From Agromyces sp. H17E-10 (GTDB taxonomy: Bacteria > Actinomycetota > Actinomycetes > Actinomycetales > Microbacteriaceae), in assembly GCF_022919715.1 (NCBI RefSeq), contig NZ_CP095042.1:2790001-2854000 (forward strand): DNA of 64,000 bases, written 5' to 3'. Under the pieces are notes generated by a model. That model was not told the DNA's origin. It did no database searches and saw only the letters and a list, made by a program, of their open reading frames with translations. This document shows positions 37,012-45,138 of this stretch, in pieces (position 1 is the first letter of the stretch; each line of letters begins with the position of its first letter). A program made the translations under genes and the position numbers.

Positions 37012-37454
37012 TGACCCCCGACGCCAACGAGGAGTTCGGGGTCAGTCACATCCTCGTGAACGAGTTGCCGGCCGATCTTGGCACGCCAGACGCGGCGGCC
37101 CGGTATGACGTCGCCGCGGTCTTCACGCGACGACCGGACCCGCGTGAGCTCGAACTGCTCGAGCAACCAGCCGTTCACGCGAGGCTGGTCGAAGCGGGCT
37201 ACGCCGATGTCGGATTGCATGTCGCCGACCGTCGGCTGATCATCGAGCGCACGAACCTCGAGGAACTTGCCGACGGGCTTGCGGAGCTGATTGGCCAGAT
37301 CCTTGCGGAGATCGGAGCGCAGGCCGCAGCCGAGAAGGTCCGTCGAGACGAGACCGCGGCCGAGCAGGTGCGCGTAGAGACCAGCAGAGCCGCCGCAGTG
37401 GTCGCTGCCGCAGCGCGGATCGACTTCCGGCCGCATCGATCCACCTATGAGTAG
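37011..37454 (+). CDS. Hypothetical protein with helical C-terminus
   Basis: A protein of 147 aa from ATG 37011, overlapping the previous stop. The first 85 residues include FGVSHILVNELPADLGTPDA and ADVGLHVADRRLIIERTNLE, a compact alpha/beta pattern. Residues 90-135 are Ala/Glu/Arg-rich and probably a long helix or coiled coil (GQILAEIGAQAAAEKVRRDE). Function unknown. It lies between two small genes of the same operon on the element. Confidence 0.55.
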   Translation: MTPDANEEFGVSHILVNELPADLGTPDAAARYDVAAVFTRRPDPRELELLEQPAVHARLVEAGYADVGLHVADRRLIIERTNLEELADGLAELIGQILAEIGAQAAAEKVRRDETAAEQVRVETSRAAAVVAAAARIDFRPHRSTYE

Positions 37455-37469
37455 CGGAGGAATAGGGCT

Positions 37470-37682
37470 ATGTCGAAGCGCACGCGCAAAGAGGGCGCAC
37501 TCGCGGACGAACGTTGGGAGACGGACGGAGGCACGCTCGACGGTGACGCGACCAGCGATGCCGCCGCCGAGAACACGACACCGGCCGAAGAGCGAGCGAA
37601 GCGCTGGAAGGACGCCAACGCCGAGCACTGGCACGGCAGCGGCTCCAGCGACGAGACAAAACGGCGGGCAACGGAGCGCTGA
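37470..37682 (+). CDS. Small hydrophilic hypothetical protein
   Basis: A protein of 70 aa with a GGAGGAA ribosome binding site. It is very hydrophilic, starts MSKRTRKEGALADERWETDG and has ERAKRWKDANAEHWHGSGSS near the end. It is probably disordered. No function recognised. It is the third member of the small cargo operon, 15 nt after the previous gene. Confidence 0.5.
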   Translation: MSKRTRKEGALADERWETDGGTLDGDATSDAAAENTTPAEERAKRWKDANAEHWHGSGSSDETKRRATER

Positions 37683-37719
37683 TCCAGATCTATCTAGGTG
37701 CTGGCCGGCGGCTCGATTT

Positions 37720-37791
37720 GTGGTGATCGGATACGCCCGCGTCTCGACAACCGAACCGGACATCACCGCTCAGCGCAAACGGCCAGGTTGA
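37720..37791 (+). pseudogene. Serine recombinase (resolvase) N-terminal stub
   Basis: Only the first 23 residues remain, VVIGYARVSTTEPDITAQRK and a short aberrant end. IGYARVSTTE with the catalytic Ser is the N-terminal signature of serine resolvases/invertases. The normal continuation is lost at RPG-stop and no further homologous sequence is seen before the relaxase end at 37807. It is a remnant of a former recombinase gene of this or another mobile element. Confidence 0.75.
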
Positions 37792-37806
37792 GCGGCCATC
37801 GGGTGC

Positions 37807-40449
37807 TTATCGGCTGGGCCCAACTTGCGACGCCCGCCTCCGTACGGAGCCGGTCGCGAGCCCCCATACGGAATCGCGAGCAGCCTCAGTCGCCTTCGCG
37901 AGCCCACGGTCGGCACGATCTCGATCCAGCGCGACCACGAACTGCTCGCGTGCCTCATCCACGCCCGCTGCCACCAGGTGCACGCGGTTCAAGTGCCGCC
38001 CGCGAGTCAACCCCACGTAGACGCCCGCCGCCCCCATCGCATCGCTGACCACCGTGTGCGACTCGCCCACCGTCATGCCCTGCACCCCGTGCGCCGTCGC
38101 GGCGTACGCGAGATGCGTGTGCTCGGCGACGTACTCGGCTGGCACTCGCACTGATCGTGGCCGATGGCCGACGACACGCTCCGTCGCCCACACTGAGCCA
38201 TCCTCGTCCACGCGCCGAACAACCCACATCTGCCGGTTCGCCACCCGCACACCCGAGTCGTTCCGCCGAGTCTGAATCACATCACCGCGCCCGATGCTCA
38301 GACCATCGCTCCCGACCACTGTGCGGCCGTCATCCACGTCGCCGACGCGCACTCGCTCCTCGCGAATCCGCGCGTTCAGCTCGCGCGCCTCGTCGTTCGT
38401 TGCAACGGTCATCGCGCAACCCTCGCGCCACTCGCCAGCGAGCGCCTCGAGCTGCGCAGCCGGGCTTTCGTGAATCGAAACGAGTCCGAGCGCGCACAGC
38501 CGATCGAAGACCCCCTCCGGACGATCTCCGCGCCGCATCTGCACGGTGAGCGTGGCGTACTCCGGGTCGACGAATCGGTGCACGGCCGTCATGCGATGCA
38601 CGCGGGGGAGCAGCTGCGCGGACATCTCGAGCACGCCACCGCGGCCGACCGCCGAGAGTTGCGCACGGTCGCCGACCAGGGCGACCGTAGCGCCTGTCTC
38701 ATCGGCGATGATGAGCAACGCGAGCGCGGTGTCCTGATCGAGCATGCCCGCTTCGTCGACGACGATTCGCTCGCTGCGGCGCAGCCGAGCGGATGCCGAA
38801 GGGCCGGCATACGCGGCATCCGTATCGGGGTCGTGGTCGCCGATGGCGAGTCGCGTCCACACGCCGTCGCGATTCCACCGCCACCCGTGCTCGTGCACGA
38901 GCTTGGCGACGCTGTCGGTCGCAACCCCGAGCTCCTGGTGCGCAACGTCGGCCGCCTTCTTCGTCGGCGTGACCACGCGCGTCTTGCGACCCTGCATCGC
39001 CGCCGCCCTGATCGCAGCGGCAAGCATCGTCGTCTTGCCCGCGCCGGCCGCGCCCTCCACGACAACGAGCGATTGAGCGGATGCCACGGCCGCAGCCGCG
39101 CGCGCCTGTGCCGGGTCGAGCCTGAGTCGCTGTGCAATGCTCCGCAGGTCCGGCGTGCGCACCTGCGGCCGCTCGGCACGGGCCGTGAGCAGATCGCGCA
39201 GCCGGGTCTCAACGGCGATGACGTGCACGCTCGTCAGGTGCGCGACGTGCTCAGGACGTGGCCCATCGGGCGGCAGCACCGACACGCAGCCCTCGGTCGC
39301 GAGGTCCGTCGCGAGCATGACGAACTCGCGCAGTGGTGTCGGGTCGGCACGCACACCGGTCTCGGTCACGAGATGCGACACGCGCTCCTGGATGTCATGC
39401 ACCGTCCACGTCGACGCGGCGGCCGCGCATCGATCGAGCGCGCGGGACGCGACATCCTGCACGCTCAGTTCATCGAGCGCGACGGCCCTTTGCGTCCGCA
39501 CGCGGTCGAGATCAGGTCGATAGCCGGATGCCTCGAGCTCGCGTCGCCACGCATCCTCGCTGCCGAGCTGGGTCGGCTTCTTGTGCGGCCGCTCGTGATC
39601 CCACGCCATCGCGGTCAGTCGCGACATCGCGGCGGGTCCGGGTTCTTGGTCCGGATGCTGCGCACGCCAGTCCTTCTCGAAGTGCGCCAGGTTGCGCGCG
39701 ACCTGCTCGGCGCGCTTGCTCATCGCCGCGTTGAACGGCAGCAGTTCGGTGACTTCGGCTGTCACCGGATCGAGCGTCAGGCGATGCGCGTTGAGCGCGG
39801 CCGCGAGCCGCGGGTGCGCCGCGATCACAGCTGTGCCGAGCGCGCGGATCGCGCCTTGCTGCCGGAACAGCGCGGCAGTGTCGAGACCTCGCCACGCGGC
39901 ACCCGCCCAGACCCTCGTGCAGATCTGGAAGTGGATGTGCCGGTGCGGGTCGCCGGCCCGCGAGGTCTTGTGCGAGACCGCGACCGTCTCGAGCTGCTCG
40001 ACCGGCACCACCCGCTGCGACCCGCGCGGGCCGACTCGCGTGACCGAGTGCTGGCCGAGCCAGACGCGGATCTCGGCGACCGCGTCGCGCTGCGCCGCAT
40101 CTAGGGCGTCGGATACCTCGGGGTGAAGTGCCGCGGCGATCGACAGTGACTTCGGCGCGTTGACGACCATCTCGGCGAACCGCGGTGAGCCGTGGCGTGC
40201 GTCGCCGGCGTGGCGGGGCGTTCCCATCGACTCGCCGGTGAGCGGGTTGATCCAGTCGACCCACTGGGCGTACTGGCCGGGTGTGAGCGCGCCCTCGCCG
40301 ATCAGGTCGCCGTTGCCATCGACGACGGAGAACTCGGCCAGCGCCGTGCCGCCCTCGAGGTAGTAGTCGTCGGCGCGGGAGCGATCGGACTCGAGGTACC
40401 GGCGCGCGTCGGCCCCGGAACCCCGGTACAGGATCACTCCACCACGCAT
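37807..40449 (-). CDS. MobF-family relaxase/helicase (TrwC/TraA-like)
   Basis: A protein of 880 aa. ATG 40449 follows a GGAGG ribosome binding site. The N-terminal relaxase domain shows a Tyr pair in ADDYYLEGG near residue 32 and the metal-binding His cluster HRHIHFQI (H169, H171, H173). The C-terminal part is a RecD-like helicase with Walker A GAAGAGKT (466-473), Walker B VVDEAGML (D565) and AHGVQGMTV. It would nick oriT and unwind the strand for transfer. It is shorter than conjugative relaxases (often above 1000 aa). No coupling protein or type IV secretion genes accompany it. Confidence 0.92.
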   Translation of the reverse strand: MRGGVILYRGSGADARRYLESDRSRADDYYLEGGTALAEFSVVDGNGDLIGEGALTPGQYAQWVDWINPLTGESMGTPRHAGDARHGSPRFAEMVVNAPKSLSIAAALHPEVSDALDAAQRDAVAEIRVWLGQHSVTRVGPRGSQRVVPVEQLETVAVSHKTSRAGDPHRHIHFQICTRVWAGAAWRGLDTAALFRQQGAIRALGTAVIAAHPRLAAALNAHRLTLDPVTAEVTELLPFNAAMSKRAEQVARNLAHFEKDWRAQHPDQEPGPAAMSRLTAMAWDHERPHKKPTQLGSEDAWRRELEASGYRPDLDRVRTQRAVALDELSVQDVASRALDRCAAAASTWTVHDIQERVSHLVTETGVRADPTPLREFVMLATDLATEGCVSVLPPDGPRPEHVAHLTSVHVIAVETRLRDLLTARAERPQVRTPDLRSIAQRLRLDPAQARAAAAVASAQSLVVVEGAAGAGKTTMLAAAIRAAAMQGRKTRVVTPTKKAADVAHQELGVATDSVAKLVHEHGWRWNRDGVWTRLAIGDHDPDTDAAYAGPSASARLRRSERIVVDEAGMLDQDTALALLIIADETGATVALVGDRAQLSAVGRGGVLEMSAQLLPRVHRMTAVHRFVDPEYATLTVQMRRGDRPEGVFDRLCALGLVSIHESPAAQLEALAGEWREGCAMTVATNDEARELNARIREERVRVGDVDDGRTVVGSDGLSIGRGDVIQTRRNDSGVRVANRQMWVVRRVDEDGSVWATERVVGHRPRSVRVPAEYVAEHTHLAYAATAHGVQGMTVGESHTVVSDAMGAAGVYVGLTRGRHLNRVHLVAAGVDEAREQFVVALDRDRADRGLAKATEAARDSVWGLATGSVRRRASQVGPSR

Positions 40450-40632
40450 CGCCTTCCTCCGAGCTATCTCAGGTTCTTGCAACTACCTACGGTAGCATAC
40501 GTCCATTCATCCAGTTCCGGGTGGATCTTCCGGTGTGGGCTGTGTGCCCGGGTGGGTGGGCCTGACTAGACTTTGTGAGCACGCTGTCTGGGTAGGTCAG
40601 GGCATGATCATGCATCGGAAGGGGGTCGTATC
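40450..40632. promoter_or_regulatory. Relaxase control region and candidate oriT
   Basis: It holds CAGGTTCTTG (40470-40479), a relative of two operator-like words at 48274 and 48312, and a short palindrome CTACC-TAC-GGTAG (40483-40495) with a TATGCT -10-like box for the relaxase next to it. The stretch between 40500 and 40580 is G/T-rich. MobF oriT sites usually lie next to the relaxase gene, which is why oriT is suggested here. No nic consensus could be assigned. Confidence 0.35.
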
Positions 40633-41631
40633 GTGGCGACGAACGACCAACTGAAGGCGCTGGTTCAGAGCCATGCTGACGGCGATGATCCCCAGTTCTA
40701 CGCGGTAGCGATGCAAGTCGCTGCGAAGGCAGCACGGGCAGGGCAGTCGAAGTTCGCTCAAGATCTTCGGGATCTTGTCGATGAGCTACGAAATCGGAGC
40801 CAGGCGTCGTCGCGTGTTGCGGCGGTCGTACCTGTAACTCAACCTCGCGGCGAGCTGGGGTCACTCCTCACTGTGACTTATCCAGATGCTCGCCTGAGTG
40901 ATCTTGTCCTATCGGATGGTCTCAAGGCTCAGCTCCGGCACGTCTTGTTGGAGCAACGACAGCGCGACACACTAGCGAAGCATGGGCTCTCACCCGCGCG
41001 ACGGATGTTGTTGATCGGTCCTCCCGGCACTGGTAAGACGTCATCAGCTCGAGTGCTCGCCGGCGAACTTGGGCTGCCGCTATTTGCAATCCGGTTGGAC
41101 ACCATAATCACCAAATTCATGGGTGAGACAGCCGCGAAACTGCGCCTGGTCTTCGATGCGCTGGTGGAAACTCGCGGGGTATATCTCTTCGACGAGGTGG
41201 ACGCGCTCGCCGGTGATCGAGCTGCGCCGAACGACGTGGGTGAGATACGAAGAGTCCTGAACTCGTTTCTGCAGTTTCTCGAAGAGGATACGTCCGAGAG
41301 CTTGATTGTGGCGGCGACCAATCATCCCCAGCTGCTCGACAAAGCCCTATATCGTCGATTCGACACAGTAATGAACTTCACTCTCCCGAGTCAGGACAAC
41401 GTGCAGGCAGTAATTCAGAACCGGCTGGCGACGTTCCAGACGAGCAACTTGAGTTGGTCAAGGATTGGGCCGGCTGCGGCAGGGCTTAGTCACGCGGAGA
41501 TCGCAACCGCTGCTGAAAACGCTGCCAAGCGTAGTGTTCTCGCTCATCGGACTCGTGTGTTGACCGATGATCTGATCGCCGCCCTCGTAGAGCGGCAACG
41601 TTCCGCAGGCTCACTCGGCCAGGACGTCTAA
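40633..41631 (+). CDS. ietA: AAA ATPase of a probable IetAS-type defence pair
   Basis: A protein of 332 aa from GTG 40633. It has one AAA module: Walker [15 protein letters not shown] (129-136), Walker B VYLFDEVDALAGDR (186-190) and sensor region LIVAATNHPQLLDKALYRRFD. The first about 75 residues are helical. It lies 5 nt before a subtilase gene. An AAA ATPase plus subtilase pair is the make-up of IetAS, first described as a plasmid stability/exclusion pair in Agrobacterium and later listed among phage-defence systems. The assignment rests on pairing, order and sizes. Codon use is less GC-rich than the chromosome. Confidence 0.8.
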   Translation: MATNDQLKALVQSHADGDDPQFYAVAMQVAAKAARAGQSKFAQDLRDLVDELRNRSQASSRVAAVVPVTQPRGELGSLLTVTYPDARLSDLVLSDGLKAQLRHVLLEQRQRDTLAKHGLSPARRMLLIGPPGTGKTSSARVLAGELGLPLFAIRLDTIITKFMGETAAKLRLVFDALVETRGVYLFDEVDALAGDRAAPNDVGEIRRVLNSFLQFLEEDTSESLIVAATNHPQLLDKALYRRFDTVMNFTLPSQDNVQAVIQNRLATFQTSNLSWSRIGPAAAGLSHAEIATAAENAAKRSVLAHRTRVLTDDLIAALVERQRSAGSLGQDV

Positions 41632-41636
41632 GCGGG

Positions 41637-44177
41637 ATGAGTGAGCGTGATCGCCCGCACATTGTTGTGCCCGGCCGCATGCGGTCTGAGTCCTTCACGA
41701 TTCCCACGGGTGGTGGTGGAAACGAAGGGCGCGCGTTCGAGGGCGACCGACGGGGTCACGGCGCTCGGCTCGTGGGCGAATACGAACAGGTCGTTTCGTC
41801 GGCCTCTGCCATTCCTGAACCGTCTGGCACATACGTGTCGTTCGTGTCGTTTGCGGGTGTCGAGCTTGCAATCGAGAGTCTTGACGTCCAGCGGAGCGGC
41901 GATCAGCCAGAGTTGGTGGCAGTTCGAGAGGTCCAGTCCGAGGACGGTGTGACTCAGATTGCAACCGTCTTCGTTCCTGAGGGCCGCAAACAGTACTTCC
42001 TGCAGCGTCTGCAGAAGTACACCGAAACGGCGGACGCGAAATCGCCGAGCAACGCGACTCTTGTGGAAGGAGTCCAGTCCATCCGTCGAGCGACGATTCG
42101 CGAGCTTTGGACCGACTCTGATTCTGAGTTCCCCGCCTCTTGGACCGAACTAACGTGGTGGGAGGTGTGGTTGCGCAAACGGGATGGCAACGAATTGAAG
42201 CGCCTCACTGGGTTCGCGGACGCTCACGGAATCCGCATGAGCGGCCACTATCTCGGGTTCGGCAGTCGCACAGTCGTCCTGATGCACGCGACTGCCGATC
42301 AGCTCACGGATGCCTTCCGATCGATGGACGATTTCGCTGAGCTCCGGAAGCCGCACGAGATTGCGACGCTCCTAACAGAACTGTCCGCGTCAGAGCAGGC
42401 CGAGTGGGTGGATGACCTGCAAGCACGACTTCGCCCGGCGGCGAGTGGTGCGCCAGTTGTGTGCCTTCTCGACACGGGCATACAGAGTGACCATCCGTTG
42501 CTTGCAGGCTCGATTGATGCCAGCGACCAACACGTCGCCGACCCTTCTTGGCAGCTTCGCCCGGTCCATCGACATGGTACGGAGATGGCCGGGTTGGCGC
42601 TTTACGGCGACCTGCACGGAGCGTTGCTCGATGCAGGCACAGTTGAACTGGCGCATCGACTCGAATCGGTCAAGTTTCTGCCCGACCGTGGAGACAACAA
42701 TAGAGATCTCTATGGTGCCGTTACTGCGCGGGCCATCGATCAGCCAGAGATTCAGGCGGCCGACAGATCACGTGTGTTCATGCTCGCGGTCACGGCCCCC
42801 GGTTCAGCTTCGGGCTCCGGGGCTGCCGGTGAATCCGGAAAGCCAACATCATGGTCGGCCGCCATCGACGCGCTGTCCTTCGGGCGAGCAATCGACGACA
42901 CCGACCCGAAGCTCACATACCTTGATCGAGACGAGCCGCGCAGGCCGAGGCTGTTCGTGGTCTCCGCCGGGAACATTCGCGACATCGATGGTCAGGATGA
43001 CTACCTCGAGCGAAGCGATTTGGAGCCTGTCGAGGATCCTGCTCAATCCTGGAATGCCCTTACGGTTGGGGCCTATGCAGGCAACGACGACATGGCTGGT
43101 GCCGCCGCTGATTTCGCGGGCTACCGCCCGATTGCCCCGCGTGGCGAACTTTCTCCGGTCAGCCGAACGTCCGTCCTCTTCGAGCGGAAGAAGTGGCCGT
43201 TTAAGCCCGATGTCGTGGCGGATGGCGGAAACGTCGCGGTATCTGAGGACGGGTCGCATGTCGATACGCCCGAGAATCTGGCCCTGTTGACCACCAGGTT
43301 CCGGAACCCGGGGGACGGCTTCTTTACGACGACGCGTGACACCTCGGCGGCGACTGCGTCGGTGGCGGCGCTCGCGGCCGATATTTTCGCGGTGTATCCC
43401 GAGCTCCGCCCAGAGACGGTCCGAGCGCTAATAGTCCACTCAGCGGAATGGACGAATGCCATGCGCGCCCGCTTCGATGCCGAATCAACTAAGAGCGCGC
43501 TAGCGAACTTGCTTCGGCGCTACGGGATGGGCGTTCCGAGCGTCGATCGGGCCCTATATAGCGCAGCTGATGCGCTCACTCTGGTCTCCGAAGCGCGCAT
43601 TCATCCGTACGAACGAGATGGCGCAAGCAATGCGGGTCGTACTCGCGAGATGAATCTGCACGAATTGCCGTGGCCGGTTGACGTGCTTGAGGGGCTTGGT
43701 GAGACGAGAGTGAGGATGCGGGTCACGCTTTCCTACTTCGTCGAACCCAACCCCTCAAGTCGCGGTTGGAGCGGTCGATACATCTATCCCTCCCATGGGC
43801 TCCGATTTGCGACTCGCAGGCCTGAGGAGAGCGTTGATTCCTTCCGTCAGCGGATCAACACAAAGGCGCGGATCGAAGGTCGTAAGCCACCGGGTCTGGA
43901 GACTGAATCCGGCTGGCTCTTCGGCACCAACCAACAGCAAGCCGCGGGCTCCCTGCACACGGACATCTGGACAGGCCCTGCAGCCGCCCTAGCGAGCAAG
44001 GGAGCAATTGCTGTGTACCCGGTTGCGGGATGGTGGAAGAACCGTGCACGGGATGACCAGAGCGCTCGGGGCGTTGACTACTCGTTGGTCGTAAGTATTG
44101 AGTCGCCGGAGGTTGAGGCGGACTTGTGGACGCCCGTCAGCCAGCAGGTGCTGACCGCGGTAGCCGTCACAACCTAG
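41637..44177 (+). CDS. ietS: S8 subtilisin-like protease of a probable IetAS-type pair
   Basis: A protein of 846 aa with no signal peptide, so it should be cytoplasmic. The triad is readable: Asp279 in VCLLDTGIQSDHP, His313 in HRHGTEMAGLALYG, and Ser570 in RDTSAATASVAALAA; the oxyanion Asn region is FVVSAGN. About 270 residues precede the protease domain and about 230 follow. The ATPase just upstream presumably controls the protease, which could cut a host protein on infection. All catalytic residues are intact, so the system may be active. Confidence 0.82.
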   Translation: MSERDRPHIVVPGRMRSESFTIPTGGGGNEGRAFEGDRRGHGARLVGEYEQVVSSASAIPEPSGTYVSFVSFAGVELAIESLDVQRSGDQPELVAVREVQSEDGVTQIATVFVPEGRKQYFLQRLQKYTETADAKSPSNATLVEGVQSIRRATIRELWTDSDSEFPASWTELTWWEVWLRKRDGNELKRLTGFADAHGIRMSGHYLGFGSRTVVLMHATADQLTDAFRSMDDFAELRKPHEIATLLTELSASEQAEWVDDLQARLRPAASGAPVVCLLDTGIQSDHPLLAGSIDASDQHVADPSWQLRPVHRHGTEMAGLALYGDLHGALLDAGTVELAHRLESVKFLPDRGDNNRDLYGAVTARAIDQPEIQAADRSRVFMLAVTAPGSASGSGAAGESGKPTSWSAAIDALSFGRAIDDTDPKLTYLDRDEPRRPRLFVVSAGNIRDIDGQDDYLERSDLEPVEDPAQSWNALTVGAYAGNDDMAGAAADFAGYRPIAPRGELSPVSRTSVLFERKKWPFKPDVVADGGNVAVSEDGSHVDTPENLALLTTRFRNPGDGFFTTTRDTSAATASVAALAADIFAVYPELRPETVRALIVHSAEWTNAMRARFDAESTKSALANLLRRYGMGVPSVDRALYSAADALTLVSEARIHPYERDGASNAGRTREMNLHELPWPVDVLEGLGETRVRMRVTLSYFVEPNPSSRGWSGRYIYPSHGLRFATRRPEESVDSFRQRINTKARIEGRKPPGLETESGWLFGTNQQQAAGSLHTDIWTGPAAALASKGAIAVYPVAGWWKNRARDDQSARGVDYSLVVSIESPEVEADLWTPVSQQVLTAVAVTT

Positions 44178-44257
44178 GCTCGCAGACAGTTCTGCGCCAA
44201 GTGTCGGTGCGGTCCCAGTTGCAGGACCCTGGCCGGCGCAGGGGCGGTGTGTGACGG

Positions 44258-44587
44258 CTACCCTGCTCGTCCGCGGCGGCCGGGCGGTAGGAGCCCGCGG
44301 TCGCGCGCCTTCGTGATCCAACCCTGAGCGGTGGAGAGGGCAACGCCGTTGAGCTCCGCCATCGTCGCGCGCGGGTTCCTGTCGCCCTTCCGTGCGAGGT
44401 ATCCGCGCAGGAGATCGACAAGCTCGTAGAAGTCGGGAACCTTCTTCGGGTCACCGAGGGGCTTGAGCAGTGTCGCCCTCGCTGGTCTTCTGACCCACGG
44501 CAGCACGATCTTGCCGCCGGATCTCGTCTCGGTGCGCTTCACCGCGAAGAGGCGCTTGCTGATCGCGGCCTCGATGCGGGCGGTCAC
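44258..44587 (-). pseudogene. Truncated duplicate of the 47540-48250 element gene
   Basis: It encodes about 109 residues closely matching the C-terminal half of the protein at 47540-48250: TARIEAAISKRLFAVKRTET, DPKKVPDFYELV, NGVALSTAQGWITKARDRGL, ending RRGRAG in both. The N-terminal half is absent, and the match stops sharply at the ACCGCCCGCATCGAG junction. Between KIVLP and LLKPL a compensated frameshift changes about eight residues. The two copies have the same orientation and bracket 44588-47539. Confidence 0.82.
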
Positions 44588-44609
44588 CTAGAGCGAGGGT
44601 GAGCAGCTG

Positions 44610-45039
44610 ATGATGGAGCCAGAGGAGCTCGCGCTTCGACAGATCGCGCCGCACATGCTCGTCGACGACGGCAAGATCGCCCCGGCGGCGTTCGGACCCA
44701 ACACCTCAGACGCCCACAAGCCGTCGTACTCGCGATCGTCGCTCGTCACGCCCCAAGCAGGCACGTGACTGGCACTCAGCCAACCCATCGAATCAGTCGC
44801 TCGGCGTGTATGGCGTGAGCGCGGGCGAAGTCGTCGAGTCGGCCCGGTAGGTGGTCGACGACTTGGCTTGCCAGATTCCCGAGGGTAAGACCCGCGCCCC
44901 CGGGCACTGCTTCGTCGACTTCCGCGAGCTTAGCCGTTAGCAGCGACGAGAGCTGCGCGCGAAGTTGTACATGCACGCGACGCGCCGAGGGGAACTCCCG
45001 ACCGAGCCGGCCATGGAAGACGGCCAGCTGTTCACCTGA
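44610..45039 (+). pseudogene. Broken about 143-codon gene of a conserved-looking small protein
   Basis: From ATG 44610 (with AGGGTGAG upstream) the frame reads MMEPEELALRQIAPHMLVDD, AFGPNTSDAHKPSYSRSSLV, and then needs a +1 shift near 44751-44760. After the shift come ARDWHSANPSNQSLGVYGVS, a TAG at 44848, APGHCFVDFRELSR, a TAG at 44938, and LRAKLYMHATRRGELPTEP to TGA 45037. The shifted text is continuous in character (GH-FVDFR-LS), so this is a decayed gene rather than chance. The opposite-strand frame over it is probably a shadow. Function unknown; it may once have belonged to a defence cassette. Confidence 0.6.
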
Positions 45040-45138
45040 TCGATCCATGATGGCACCGTCGCATCGATCCGTAGTCGGGCCGGGCACCCATTTCAAGGGA
45101 TCTAGGTGGGCGACCACAGCCCTTGAGAGCCGTGGGTG

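Noticed and set aside
44776..45117. Open frame of 113 codons on the minus strand over the broken gene
   Set aside because: The plus strand gives more protein-like text (AFGPNTSDAHKPSY, GHCFVDFREL) across the same bases despite stops; the minus frame has no ribosome binding site or recognisable motif.
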